Part shown: positions 8,559-17,223 of the stretch, in pieces
How the letters are laid out: every line of letters begins with the position of its first letter
Position numbering within the stretch: the first letter of the stretch is position 1
Source of the DNA: Pseudomonas sp. Irchel s3f7
GTDB taxonomy: Bacteria > Pseudomonadota > Gammaproteobacteria > Pseudomonadales > Pseudomonadaceae
Direction of reading: 5' to 3'
DNA length: 64,000 bases
Assembly (NCBI RefSeq): GCF_900187615.1
Contig: NZ_FYDO01000001.1
Span: 1-64,000 of the forward strand
Notes under the pieces: model-generated
Told to the model about the DNA's origin: nothing
The model's input: only the letters and a program-made list of their open reading frames with translations
Database searches by the model: none
Position numbers and translations under genes: made by a program

Positions 8559-9758
8559 GTGCAGAAAGGTCTGGTTTTGCGTCAGGAGGTGTTGGCGCGT
8601 TGGGCGGCTATCGGTCTGTTGATCTTTCTCTGTGTGCCGTGGTTGATAACGAGCGACAAGCACTATCACCAGTTGCTCTATGTATTTCTCTGCTTGCCTA
8701 CGCTGTTGGCGCTGTGTCTGGGTGACTTTCGCAAGAAATTGAAGCACCCGGAAATGCTCCTGTTCGCGGCATTGGCAGCATGGACACTGCTGATTGTACT
8801 GCTCAAGGGGGACCATCCGGAAAAGGCCAAGATGCCCTTTTATGTGTTGTTGACACTCCTGGGCGTTGTGCTGGCAGCGCAGGGCTCGCGCTGGTCGCTG
8901 GAGCAACTGCTGGCAGGCAGTGCTGTAGTTGGCGCATTGGGAGCCATCGCCTCCATTGCGTATTTCTACTGGGTCCTTGAACCGGTGCCGGGATTGCGGA
9001 TTGCCACGCCGGGGTTGTGGGATACACCGATCATGGCCGCCCATGCGACAGGGGCGCTGGCGCTGCTGGGGCTCTTCATCTTTCGGTGTCAGGGGCAGAA
9101 ACCCGGGGTGGTGCCGCTGGTTGTTATCGCTCTGGCCTATATGGCTTTTCTCGGGCTCAACCAGACGCGGGGCGTTTGGCTGGCATTGTTTGTTGCACTC
9201 GTGGTGATGGTGCTCGTATCGCGGTCGCGTCTGTGGTGGGCGCTCCTGCTGCTGGTTCTGGTCGGAGTGGTAGGCGTGCTGATGTTCGAATCGCAGATGG
9301 TGCTCCAGCGCGGCCTGTCGTACCGGCCGACCCTGTGGGCTGGGGGGGTACAGTTGATTCGCGAGCATTGGCTGCTGGGGGTGGGGTTCGAGCCATTTAA
9401 AATTGCAGTGCCAGAATTACAAATGTCGTTCAAGCACCCGCACAACCTGTTTCTGGATACTGGCGTGCGTCTGGGATTGCCGGGTCTGTTCCTGTTTCTA
9501 CTGCTTTGGGGCGCGACTGCGCGGCGCGCTTGGCTGAACCGTGAAAGCACCCTGGGTCGTGCGCTGCTAGCGTTGTGGACCTTTTCCAGCGTGGCGTTGC
9601 TCACTGATGGCATCGGTCTGTGGCTCAAACCTAATGCCGACTGGCTGATCATGTGGCTGCCCATAGCCTTGGCCATGGTGCTGGCGGCTAGGCAGTCCGC
9701 CAGTATTCAGCCAGGCAATCCCATAGGCTTGGGTGTGACTAACACTGGCATTAGATAG
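8559..9758 (+). CDS. O-antigen ligase/polymerase-like membrane protein (Wzy_C)
   Basis: About 399 residues with ten or more hydrophobic spans. A periplasmic loop near residues 245-310 holds the family pattern (RPTLWAGG...HWLLGVGF...HPHNLFLDTGVRLG); the conserved H-P-H-N is characteristic of the Wzy_C/WaaL family. The GTG start at 8559 lies one base after the stop of the preceding gene, behind AGGAGCG, so the two are translationally close and belong to one operon. Members ligate or polymerise glycan on undecaprenyl carriers at the outer face of the inner membrane. With the KpsC/KpsS-like protein it suggests a surface-polysaccharide modification module. Confidence 0.75.
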   Translation: MQKGLVLRQEVLARWAAIGLLIFLCVPWLITSDKHYHQLLYVFLCLPTLLALCLGDFRKKLKHPEMLLFAALAAWTLLIVLLKGDHPEKAKMPFYVLLTLLGVVLAAQGSRWSLEQLLAGSAVVGALGAIASIAYFYWVLEPVPGLRIATPGLWDTPIMAAHATGALALLGLFIFRCQGQKPGVVPLVVIALAYMAFLGLNQTRGVWLALFVALVVMVLVSRSRLWWALLLLVLVGVVGVLMFESQMVLQRGLSYRPTLWAGGVQLIREHWLLGVGFEPFKIAVPELQMSFKHPHNLFLDTGVRLGLPGLFLFLLLWGATARRAWLNRESTLGRALLALWTFSSVALLTDGIGLWLKPNADWLIMWLPIALAMVLAARQSASIQPGNPIGLGVTNTGIR

Positions 9759-9784
9759 CGGCAAAGTCGGTGCGAATGCTGCTT

Positions 9785-9925
9785 GCGAGTCAGCGTACCG
9801 CCTGCTTTGGAGACCCGGATGGCCAGGCCTTTGATTTCCGTGTCGTACACCAGGATGTCGGCTTAGCCGTCCGGGCACGTCAGGTTGTTCAATGCGGACT
9901 TGGCAAAATTGATTTTCCTGGCCAT
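9785..9925 (-). pseudogene. Decayed N-terminus of a tRNA-targeting phage-type integrase
   Basis: On the minus strand an ATG at 9925 begins MARKINFAKSALNNL. After a TAA at codon 21 the same frame continues as ILVYDTEIKGLAIRVSKAGG. This matches the arm-binding N-terminal domain (DUF4102 type) of P4-like tyrosine integrases, whose usual form is M-x-x-K-hydrophobic-T ... YYDTEVRGLxLRVTPxG. The catalytic domain is absent, and the frame diverges before the polysaccharide operon. It lies 78 bases before tRNA-Leu and points away from it. I read it as the relic of an integrative element. Confidence 0.65.
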
Positions 9926-10002
9926 AAGGGGGCTTATTTCCTAAGTGATTGATTCTGGTTTTGTTTTAGGGTTAAATCAGCGCCTGCTTTTGCATTTCCC
10001 AT

Positions 10003-10087
10003 GCCCCGATGGTGAAATTGGTAGACACATCAGACTTAAAATCTGCCGCCGCAGGGCGTGCCGGTTCGATTCCGGCTCGGGGCACCA
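10003..10087 (+). tRNA. tRNA-Leu (UAA)
   Basis: An 85-base class II tRNA. Acceptor arm GCCCCGA pairs with TCGGGGC, the anticodon loop CTTAAAA carries UAA between CAGA and TCTG, a long variable arm is present, the T-arm is CCGGTTCGATTCCGG, and CCA is encoded. A terminator-like hairpin follows. Confidence 0.97.
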
Positions 10088-10100
10088 TCTCGCTTCATCA

Positions 10101-10150
10101 AAAAACACCACTATCTGTCACCAGCGTCTAACGAGACCCTGGTGTTTTTT
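10101..10150 (+). terminator. Probable terminator after tRNA-Leu
   Basis: Arms AAAAACACCA and TGGTGTTTTTT flank a loop of about 29 bases, and the run of T follows the second arm. The loop is long, so the call is moderate. Confidence 0.6.
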
Positions 10151-10399
10151 GCTGTCTGCGATTTGGCATCCGGCACCTTAAATTTGGTTGCTAGGTTGGG
10201 AGCTATTTGGGAGCCGACTTGGGAGCTTTGCTGGTAGCTTTTGCCATTCCTGGCACGCCACGCTCAGCTCTCACCCGCGCTTCATTACGCGCCAAGAATG
10301 TCCGTAAGTTATTGATTTGACAAGTTTATAAGCCTGTAAGCACGGGCAAGGGCCGGTCTCGGCGCTCAACTGCTTTTGTATGCTAGCGAGGGGCAGGAT

Positions 10400-10446
10400 G
10401 ACTTAAAATCCCCCGCTCGTAAGGGCGTGCCGGTTCGATTCCGGCT
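10400..10446 (+). repeat. Duplicated 3' part of tRNA-Leu (attachment-site scar)
   Basis: The 25 bases at 10422-10446 are identical to the variable-arm/T-arm part of tRNA-Leu, and GACTTAAAATC from its anticodon loop recurs at 10400-10410. The 5' half of a tRNA is missing, so this is not a functional gene. Duplication of a tRNA 3' end is the footprint left by integrases that insert at tRNA genes, here about 335 bases downstream of the intact tRNA-Leu. Confidence 0.65.
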
Positions 10447-10497
10447 TCGGCACTATTAATCATTTTCAGGTGATTTCAGAATCATCCGAAAGCCAAC

Positions 10498-10533
10498 AAA
10501 AAGCCCGCCTAGTGCGCCTAGTGCGGGCTTTTT
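10498..10533. terminator. Rho-independent terminator
   Basis: Arms AAAAAGCCCGC and GCGGGCTTTTT enclose a loop with two copies of GCCTAGTGC. T-runs are present on both strands, so it could act in either direction. It lies between the tRNA scar and the OprD porin gene. Confidence 0.8.
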
Positions 10534-10720
10534 ATTGTCTGTGGTTGCCGAAACTGACCTAGGCAGCCAAAAGTTGGGGGGGGGCAGATTTGGGGGCATG
10601 GCCGTTCGGTCATCTCGCTGTTAACCCGCTGCGCCATTCGCCTACTGGGCCCGCCAGCTAATCCGCTTCCTTGTTGATCAACTGGCGGCCTTGACCTCGA
10701 GTGTTAATGACTCTTATCAG

Positions 10721-11998
10721 TTACCAAAGCTGAATCGTGTAGTCGACATTAATCCGGGTTTCGTTGTCGCTCCTGAATGTCGAGGCTGCACTTTGCTCAT
10801 TGCGATACAAGGCATGGCGCAGGCGCAAGGCGAGGCCTTTTGCCGGGCCTGACTGTATGACGTAGGCCAACTCCACGTCCTTCGACGACTCTGTCAGGTC
10901 AGTTCCCCCCAATTGGGGCAGGTCAATGTGGCTACCTCTCAAATAGCGAGCCATACCGGTCAGGCCCGGTAGCCCAACAGCGGCGAAGTTGTAGTCATAA
11001 CGCGCTACCCAGGTCCGCTCCTTCGGGTTGACGAAGTCCGCACTCATGGTGCCGTCGCTGAGCACCGTTGGCTCCCCGCCAGCAATGTAGGCCATTGCTG
11101 TGTCGCCCGTCTGGTACATGTAGCCCATGCCCAAGGTGTGGGCCGCGATCTGGTAGCTGAACATGGCACCGGCGTTCAGGTTGTCGACCTTGCCGGCTTC
11201 TGCGCGACCGTTCTCCCGACTGTTGTAGATCCGCACGTCCGTTTTGAGTTTGCCTGGGCCGAGGGGGAACTGGTGGATGCCTCCCGCAAAGTCCTGGGTG
11301 TATATGTCCTTCAGCTCGGCGTGAAAATAGCGAAGGGTCAACGTGTCAGACCAGCGATAGTCACCGCCCATGAAGTCAAAACGCTCCGAGCTGGCGCCCC
11401 TTTTGAAGCGGCCATTGGGCGACGCCAGTGAGATTGGCTGATAGTCAGTGGAATCCCGCAGGTTCACTCGATCCATACGGCCGGTGTGCAGCGTGAGTTT
11501 GTCGATGTCTTCGGACATCGCATACGCACCACGAAAGGATTGCGGAACCAAACGTGCAGGGCTCGCGGTGATGACCGGCAGGGCAGGGAACTGCGTTCCA
11601 ACGGATAGCCGGGTCTTTGAGATTTTCGCCTTCAGCGCCACACCCAGTTCAGAGTATTCGTCCTCAGCCTCACGGGTCATCGGGTCAAAAGGCAGGAGTT
11701 GTGTGCCGGTCCGATCGGGCGACGAGTCCAGTTTGAGTCCCAGCATCCCCGTGAGGTCCAGGCCGAATCCGACGGCCCCGTCGGTAAAACCGGAGTTGGC
11801 CTTGAGGATGAATCCCTGGGCCCACTCGCGAGCGGCCGAATAGGGGCTGTCGCCTTTGTAGTCCCGGTCCAGGTAGTAATTGCGCGTGGTCAGGGTCGCG
11901 CTGCTGTCATCCACGAACCCTGCGTAGGCAGTGGAAGAGGCGCAGGCTATCGCCATGCCCAGGCTGTAGCGCCAAGGGCATAAAGTGTTTTTTTGCAT
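10721..11998 (-). CDS. OprD-family outer-membrane porin, probably for vanillate-type acids
   Basis: A 425-residue protein with a signal peptide of about 26 residues (ending STAYA before GFVDDS) and the OprD start pattern (SATLTTRNYYLDRDYKG). Many alternating amphipathic strands follow, and the C-terminus YTIQLW ends in an aromatic residue as outer-membrane barrels do. OprD members pass basic amino acids or small carboxylates. It lies 37 bases after the aromatic-acid MFS gene on the same strand and in line with fdhA, vanA and vanB. A role in vanillate entry, as for VanP-type porins, is inferred. The start ATG has AGGA seven bases upstream. Confidence 0.85.
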   Translation of the reverse strand: MQKNTLCPWRYSLGMAIACASSTAYAGFVDDSSATLTTRNYYLDRDYKGDSPYSAAREWAQGFILKANSGFTDGAVGFGLDLTGMLGLKLDSSPDRTGTQLLPFDPMTREAEDEYSELGVALKAKISKTRLSVGTQFPALPVITASPARLVPQSFRGAYAMSEDIDKLTLHTGRMDRVNLRDSTDYQPISLASPNGRFKRGASSERFDFMGGDYRWSDTLTLRYFHAELKDIYTQDFAGGIHQFPLGPGKLKTDVRIYNSRENGRAEAGKVDNLNAGAMFSYQIAAHTLGMGYMYQTGDTAMAYIAGGEPTVLSDGTMSADFVNPKERTWVARYDYNFAAVGLPGLTGMARYLRGSHIDLPQLGGTDLTESSKDVELAYVIQSGPAKGLALRLRHALYRNEQSAASTFRSDNETRINVDYTIQLW

Positions 11999-12035
11999 GT
12001 GATCGGTCCTGCTTTTATTGTTATGGACGGTCGAA

Positions 12036-13370
12036 TCAGGCGTTGCTGACGGTGTTCAGCTGCAGCAGCCGTTGCGGCTTCAAAAGCCAGACGGCGCCAG
12101 CCGCAAGGACGAAGGACAGGGCAAACAGCAGGTAAAGATCGGCGGGCTGCCACTGCGCATCAATCAAACGGCCAGCCACCAATGGCGAGAGAATCGCACC
12201 GGCGCGACCGATGCCAATGCCCCAACCCAGGCCAGTGACGCGCTGGGTGGCGTTGTAAATGCTCGGGGTAAGCGCATAGAGCCCCGCGACGCAGCCGTTG
12301 ACGAAAACTCCGATCATCAGCACCAGGGCGAAGGCCAGGTTCAGGTTGGCAGTGAATTGCACGAAGACGGCCAGCAGCACCGCATTGACCAGAAGGTAGG
12401 TCATGAGTACTCGGGACAGACGAAAACGTGCCGCCAGCAAGCCGATCAGTGAGGTGCCAAGAATGCCGCCGACGTTGAGTAGCACACCGCCCGTGATGCC
12501 TTGCGTATTCGACAGGCCGGCCGACACCAGCAGCCTCGGCGTCCAGCTCATGACGAAATAGAAACCGAACATCACCAGAAAGAAGGCGCTCCACACCAGC
12601 AAGGTTGAACGCAGCAGCGCTGGCGAAAAGAGCTCGGCGAAGGTGGCTCGTAGCGGTTTCCTGGATTCACGCAACGCCTCGGGCAATCGCTCGAGGGACG
12701 TGATCGCGACTCGTTGCAGCAGAACATTGATACGCTCCAGCGCGCGCCGGGGTTGGCGAGACAGTAGGAAAGCCAGGGACTCGGGCAACCAGAATGCAAG
12801 GATCGGCAGGATCAGCAGCGTCGTTATGCCACCGTAAAAGAACACCGAACGCCAACCCAGGGACGGAATGATTTGCGCCGCGATGAGGCCGCCGATGGTC
12901 GCGCCCAGTGCATAGGCCGTGGATTGCAGGCTAATGGCCAGACTGCGCCACTTCTTGTTGGCGTACTCCCCGGCAATGACGTAGCTGCTGGCCAGGATGC
13001 CACCGATGCCGAGTCCGGTTATCAGGCGCAGCACCGCGAGCATCTCGGGGGATGTCGCCTTCGAAGACGCCAGCATGCCGAGCCCGGCGATGCCTACACA
13101 CAGCAGAATGAGCGGACGTCGCCCGAAGCGATCGGCCCAAGGGGCAATGAACAACGAGCCGATAGCCATTCCGACAAGCCCTGCACTGAGCAGGTAGCCG
13201 AGGTGAATGCCGCTCAGGCCCCAATCGGCGGAAATGGACGCGGCGGTAAAAGCCATCACCAATACATCGAAGCCATCCAGCATGTTTATCAGAAAGCAGA
13301 GCGCAACCACGCCCCACTGGAAGCTGACCATGGGTTTTTCGTCCAGCTGTTGCCCAATCGACTGGCTCAT
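12036..13370 (-). CDS. Aromatic acid:H+ symporter (AAHS family, VanK/PcaK-like)
   Basis: About 444 residues with twelve spans. DGFDVLVMAF in span 1 and APWADRFGRRPLIL between spans 2 and 3 are the AAHS signatures seen in PcaK, BenK and VanK. The ATG at 13370 has GGAG at a good distance; the 44 further upstream codons are basic and unlike the family start. The carrier sits in the inner membrane. It is followed by the OprD porin and preceded by fdhA and vanAB on the same strand, which makes vanillate or a related methoxybenzoate the likely cargo. Confidence 0.85.
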   Translation of the reverse strand: MSQSIGQQLDEKPMVSFQWGVVALCFLINMLDGFDVLVMAFTAASISADWGLSGIHLGYLLSAGLVGMAIGSLFIAPWADRFGRRPLILLCVGIAGLGMLASSKATSPEMLAVLRLITGLGIGGILASSYVIAGEYANKKWRSLAISLQSTAYALGATIGGLIAAQIIPSLGWRSVFFYGGITTLLILPILAFWLPESLAFLLSRQPRRALERINVLLQRVAITSLERLPEALRESRKPLRATFAELFSPALLRSTLLVWSAFFLVMFGFYFVMSWTPRLLVSAGLSNTQGITGGVLLNVGGILGTSLIGLLAARFRLSRVLMTYLLVNAVLLAVFVQFTANLNLAFALVLMIGVFVNGCVAGLYALTPSIYNATQRVTGLGWGIGIGRAGAILSPLVAGRLIDAQWQPADLYLLFALSFVLAAGAVWLLKPQRLLQLNTVSNA

Positions 13371-13583
13371 GGCGTCAGGCTCCGAAGCTGTGGGTGGAAA
13401 AATGCTTTGAACGACGGGCAGCCGAAGCCGCCTCACTATGCGGAGGTTGCAGTGTGTACATGTCGATACCTTCTTGTTTTTGTTGGTCAGTGGTGCATGC
13501 AAGGTGCCTGGGAGCCGGCGGCTCGACTCCGGGGCGGTACGGTGCTCAGGCTCGAGAAGCGCTGGGCGACGTTGATCTAAGGC

Positions 13584-14783
13584 TCAGGCCGCACTGAAAG
13601 ACTTGTGCGGGTCAATCACAAATTTCTTCGGCACACCGGCATCGAATTCGCCGTAACCTTCCGGCGCCTGATCCAGGCTGATGACTTGCACACCGACTAC
13701 TTCAGCGATGTTGATGCGGTTCCACATGATTGCCTGCATCAACTGGCGGTTGTACTTCATCACGGGTGTCTGGCCGGTGTGGAAACTATGGGATTTGGCC
13801 CAACCGAGACCGAAGCGGATGCTCAGGCTGCCCATTTTCGCGGCGGCGTCTGCGGCGCCTGGGTCTTCGGTGACGTAGAGGCCGGGGATACCTATCTTGC
13901 CGGCCACACGCACCACGCCCATCAGCGAGTTGAGAACGGTGGCCGGTGCTTCGTGTTTGACGCCGTCATGACCGTGGCCGCGGGCTTCGAAGCCGACGCA
14001 GTCCACCGCACAATCCACCTCCGGTTCGCCGAGCAGCGCGGCGATCTGTTCGTGCAGCGGCGCGTCTTTCGACAGGTCGACGATTTCAAAACCCTGGGCC
14101 TTGGCGTGGGCCAGGCGCACGGTGTTGACGTCGCCGATAATCACCACCGCCGCGCCCAGCAGGCGAGCGGATGCAGCCGCCGCCAGACCGACCGGTCCGG
14201 CACCGGCGATGTACACGGTGCTGCCCGGGCCAACACCTGCGGTTACCGCGCCGTGATAACCGGTCGGCAGGATGTCGGAGAGGCAGGTCAGGTCGCGGAT
14301 TTTTTCCATGGCCCGGTCGCGGTCCGGCAGTTTCAGCAGGTTGAAATCGGCGTAGGGCACCAGCACGTATTCGGCCTGGCCGCCGGTCCAGTCGCCCATG
14401 TCGACATAACCATAAGCACCGCCGGCGCGGGCCGGGTTGACGGTCAGGCACACACCGGTGTGTTGCTCTTTGCAAGAGCGGCAGCGTCCGCATGCCACGT
14501 TGAATGGCACGGACACCAGGTCGCCGATTTTCAGGTGCTCGACGTCACTGCCTTTTTCGATCACTTCACCGGTGATTTCGTGGCCCAGCACCAGGCCGGT
14601 TTTTGCCGTGGTCCGGCCGCGCACCATGTGCTGGTCGGAGCCGCAGATGTTGGTGGAAATCACCTTGAGAATGACCCCGTGCTCGATCTTGCGACCGCGC
14701 GGGTCCTGCATTTTTGGATAGTCGATTTTCTGTACTTCGACCTTGCCAGCGCCGAGATACACCACACCACGATTGCCAGACAT
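13584..14783 (-). CDS. fdhA: Glutathione-independent formaldehyde dehydrogenase
   Basis: A 399-residue zinc- and NAD-dependent medium-chain dehydrogenase that oxidises formaldehyde to formate without glutathione. It reads almost like the P. putida enzyme throughout. Catalytic-zinc residues are in NICGSDQH and GHEITGE, four structural-zinc cysteines lie in CGRCRSCKEQHTGVC, and the Rossmann motif is GAGPVGLAAA. The ATG at 14783 is preceded by a GAGGA sequence; 21 more upstream codons are not family-like. It follows vanA by 96 bases. Vanillate demethylation releases formaldehyde, so placing this enzyme in the same transcription unit removes that toxic product. Confidence 0.95.
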   Translation of the reverse strand: MSGNRGVVYLGAGKVEVQKIDYPKMQDPRGRKIEHGVILKVISTNICGSDQHMVRGRTTAKTGLVLGHEITGEVIEKGSDVEHLKIGDLVSVPFNVACGRCRSCKEQHTGVCLTVNPARAGGAYGYVDMGDWTGGQAEYVLVPYADFNLLKLPDRDRAMEKIRDLTCLSDILPTGYHGAVTAGVGPGSTVYIAGAGPVGLAAAASARLLGAAVVIIGDVNTVRLAHAKAQGFEIVDLSKDAPLHEQIAALLGEPEVDCAVDCVGFEARGHGHDGVKHEAPATVLNSLMGVVRVAGKIGIPGLYVTEDPGAADAAAKMGSLSIRFGLGWAKSHSFHTGQTPVMKYNRQLMQAIMWNRINIAEVVGVQVISLDQAPEGYGEFDAGVPKKFVIDPHKSFSAA

Positions 14784-14879
14784 GCTTTTTTCCTCGAGGA
14801 AGTTGTTGTTATGTAGCGCTGCAAAATGCTGCCTTCGGGGCAGCAAATGTCCTGGAGCCCTGAGTTTGGTCTGAAGGAC

Positions 14880-15956
14880 TCAAACGCTGGATTGGCGAAG
14901 CTGCTCGATGATTCGGCGGGCGCGATTGGCGCCGACATCGACGTGGATGTCGATCATCGGACGCGCGCCGAACCGGCACATGTTCTGGTACTGGGCTTCG
15001 ATCACTTCCTTGTCTTCATCGAAGGTCAGGATGGTTTGCTCAACGACCTTGGCCTTGATGGTTTCTGGATCACTCGCCGGGTTGGTGGCAATGGTCCAGA
15101 AGTAGTGACTGGTGGTGTCGGTTTCCGGCGTTACCCCGTGGAACCCGCGCATGTGGAAGCCACCGCGATCAGGGTTATCCAGTGAATCGGTACCGGCATC
15201 CACCGCACCGGTCCAGATCCGCAGATGACTGACGTGAAATTCGATTTCCTGCCAGCGGTCCACGTTGCCTTTGAAGGGGTAGGCGGCGGTGTAGGTGGGC
15301 GGTGGAACAGAGTCCGGCATATGGCGCACGACCCGTACGACGTTGTCTTCACTTTCCACATTCATCCGCGCATTCATATGGATGCTGGCGTTGCCACCGA
15401 TGGTGCGCAGATGGACATACCCCAAATGACTCAAGTCCATGAGGTTGTCGTGGATTAATTGATAAGGCGCGTCGTAGTGGTAGACGTTGCCGTCGAACAG
15501 GTATTTGCCGCTGCTGTGGACGGAGTAAGTCGGCGGCTCACACATCGGCTCGGGTTGAGCCTGGCTACCAAACCATATCCAGACGATCTGGTCCTGCTCA
15601 CGCACGTGATACGCAGGCACTTTGGCTTTGCTCGGGATCTTGTCTTGCCCCGGGATTTCGACGCATTTTCCATGGTCATCGAACAGCAGGCCGTGATAAC
15701 CGCAACGAATGCCGGTCGCTTCCAGCGTTCCGTTCGACAGTGGCAATGCTCTGTGGCAGCAGCGGTCTTCCAATGCCGCGACCTCGCCGTTGGCCTTGCG
15801 AAACAGCACGACAGGCTTGTTGAGTAATGTCCGGCCTACCGGTTTGTCCTTCAACTCCCAACCCAGGGCAGCGACGTACCATTGGTTGAGGGGAAAGCTG
15901 GGCAAGGCAGGCGCCGGGATTTCTTCGGCAAGCGTTTGGAGAGTGGAAGTGTTCAT
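14880..15956 (-). CDS. vanA: Vanillate O-demethylase oxygenase subunit
   Basis: A 358-residue Rieske non-heme iron oxygenase. The Rieske cluster ligands are in CCHRALPL and CGYHG (residues about 47-70). The mononuclear iron site is in DNLMDLSHLGYVH (about 170-182), with the facial-triad acid later in the chain. With VanB it converts vanillate to protocatechuate and formaldehyde. The gene lies 40 bases after vanB and before fdhA on the same strand. Length and motif order match known VanA proteins. Related demethylases for other methoxybenzoates cannot be fully excluded. Confidence 0.93.
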   Translation of the reverse strand: MNTSTLQTLAEEIPAPALPSFPLNQWYVAALGWELKDKPVGRTLLNKPVVLFRKANGEVAALEDRCCHRALPLSNGTLEATGIRCGYHGLLFDDHGKCVEIPGQDKIPSKAKVPAYHVREQDQIVWIWFGSQAQPEPMCEPPTYSVHSSGKYLFDGNVYHYDAPYQLIHDNLMDLSHLGYVHLRTIGGNASIHMNARMNVESEDNVVRVVRHMPDSVPPPTYTAAYPFKGNVDRWQEIEFHVSHLRIWTGAVDAGTDSLDNPDRGGFHMRGFHGVTPETDTTSHYFWTIATNPASDPETIKAKVVEQTILTFDEDKEVIEAQYQNMCRFGARPMIDIHVDVGANRARRIIEQLRQSSV

Positions 15957-15996
15957 GGTGTTCTCCAGGAGGCACGGTTGATGTTGTTGTTTGAAT

Positions 15997-16950
15997 TCAC
16001 AGGTCGAGCACCAGGCGTGATGACTTGGCGCGAGAGCAGCAGGGGGTAAAGCGGTCGTTTGCGGCGTGTTCGGCCACTGTCAGGAACTTGTCCCGGTGTT
16101 CGGGTATGCCCCGCAGTACGCGAGTGACGCACGTTCCGCAGACGCCTTGCTCGCAAGATGACTCGATCTCTATGCCGGCCTCGTCGAGTACTTCGAACAC
16201 CGTACGCTCGGCAGGAATCTGAAAAACCTGGCCAGTGCTTGCCAGTTCAACTTCGAACGATGCATTGGCGCTTTGATCGATAGGGTCGGCAGCGAAGAAT
16301 TCTTTGTGTACCCGGTCCTGCGGCCACCCGGCGTTCTGCGCTGAATCGAGGATGTAGCTCATGAAACCGGCCGGCCCGCACACATACAGATGGGTGTCAG
16401 CGTGGGAGGGCGTGAGCAAGGCTGGCGCATCCAGCTTCTGTATCTGGGGGCCACTGTCGTCATGAAGTTTTATGCGGTCGGCGAATGGGGTATCAGCAAG
16501 CATCGTGACGAACGCTGCGCGCTGGCTCGAACGGAAGCAGTAGTGCAGTTCGAAATCGGCCCCTTGATGTGACAGCTCCCAGGCCATCGCCAGCATGGGC
16601 GTGATACCGATACCTCCACCAAACAGCAGGTGTCGCTTGGCTGAGTGATCAAGCGGGAAAAGATTGCGCGGAGTGCTGATGCTGAGTGTTTGCCCAGACT
16701 GAATCTGCTCGTGCATGGCTCTGGAGCCGCCCCGGGAGCTCGGGTCCTTGAGCACGCTGATCAGGTAGCGGTGGCGTTCCTTGGGGTCGTTGCACAAGGA
16801 GTATTGGCGGGTGAGGCCATCGGCAATGTGAATGTCGATGTGGGCGCCGGCCTCGAACGCCGGCAGCGTGCTGCCATCGGCGGCACATAGTTCGAAACTG
16901 CAGATGCCTTCGGCTTCGTCTGCTTTGCGGGTGACGTTGACTTGAAGCAT
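15997..16950 (-). CDS. vanB: Vanillate O-demethylase reductase subunit
   Basis: A 317-residue class IA oxygenase reductase. A flavin domain comes first (RQYSLCND, residues about 50-57), then an NAD domain (GGGIGITPMLAM and YVCGPAGFM). The C-terminal plant-type [2Fe-2S] ferredoxin has CEQGVCGTC and a later CC ligand region. It passes electrons from NADH to VanA. The ATG at 16950 lies behind GGAGGGA; a start five codons upstream is less likely. It is the first gene of the leftward van unit. Its leader contains a perfect palindrome shared with the divergent MarR gene. Confidence 0.93.
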   Translation of the reverse strand: MLQVNVTRKADEAEGICSFELCAADGSTLPAFEAGAHIDIHIADGLTRQYSLCNDPKERHRYLISVLKDPSSRGGSRAMHEQIQSGQTLSISTPRNLFPLDHSAKRHLLFGGGIGITPMLAMAWELSHQGADFELHYCFRSSQRAAFVTMLADTPFADRIKLHDDSGPQIQKLDAPALLTPSHADTHLYVCGPAGFMSYILDSAQNAGWPQDRVHKEFFAADPIDQSANASFEVELASTGQVFQIPAERTVFEVLDEAGIEIESSCEQGVCGTCVTRVLRGIPEHRDKFLTVAEHAANDRFTPCCSRAKSSRLVLDL

Positions 16951-17167
16951 GACTTGTCCCTCCACACTGAAGTGGCTGCTGAAAAAAAAGCGTCGGTTAG
17001 AGCACTGGCCGGGGACGGATCAGCCGGGTGCTGGCACGAGAAAGACGAAGGCGATGAGATTGAAGGGGTTCATGACCAAAACCTGATAATTATTTTTATG
17101 AGGCAGGGCGGCGGCATATCATGCAGCGAATCGCCCGTGACGTTCGGTAGAGAAATCCTCCGATTAT

Positions 17168-17187
17168 TTAGTTGCGGTGTCAACTAA
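17168..17187. promoter_or_regulatory. Perfect palindrome between vanB and marR (candidate MarR operator)
   Basis: TTAGTTG-CGGTGT-CAACTAA, two perfect 7-bp arms around 6 bp. It resembles MarR-family operators, which often have TTAGTTG/TTGACTAA-like arms. It lies 36 bases before the marR start and about 217 before vanB, so one site could control both directions. Confidence 0.65.
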
Positions 17188-17223
17188 TATTCCAAGGCCC
17201 CGCCGATCCAAGGTGTTCGCTCA

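Larger units (their letters stand above)
10088..10720. other. Gene-free scar region after tRNA-Leu
   Basis: About 630 bases with no convincing gene. It contains the hairpin at 10101-10150, a partial copy of the tRNA-Leu 3' half at 10400-10446 and a terminator at 10498-10533. The remainder shows no recognisable coding content and probably represents remains of an integrated element. Confidence 0.5.

Noticed and set aside
10400..10454. A possible second tRNA-Leu
   Set aside because: Only the anticodon-loop and T-arm parts are present. There is no acceptor 5' strand and no D-arm, so it cannot fold as a tRNA.
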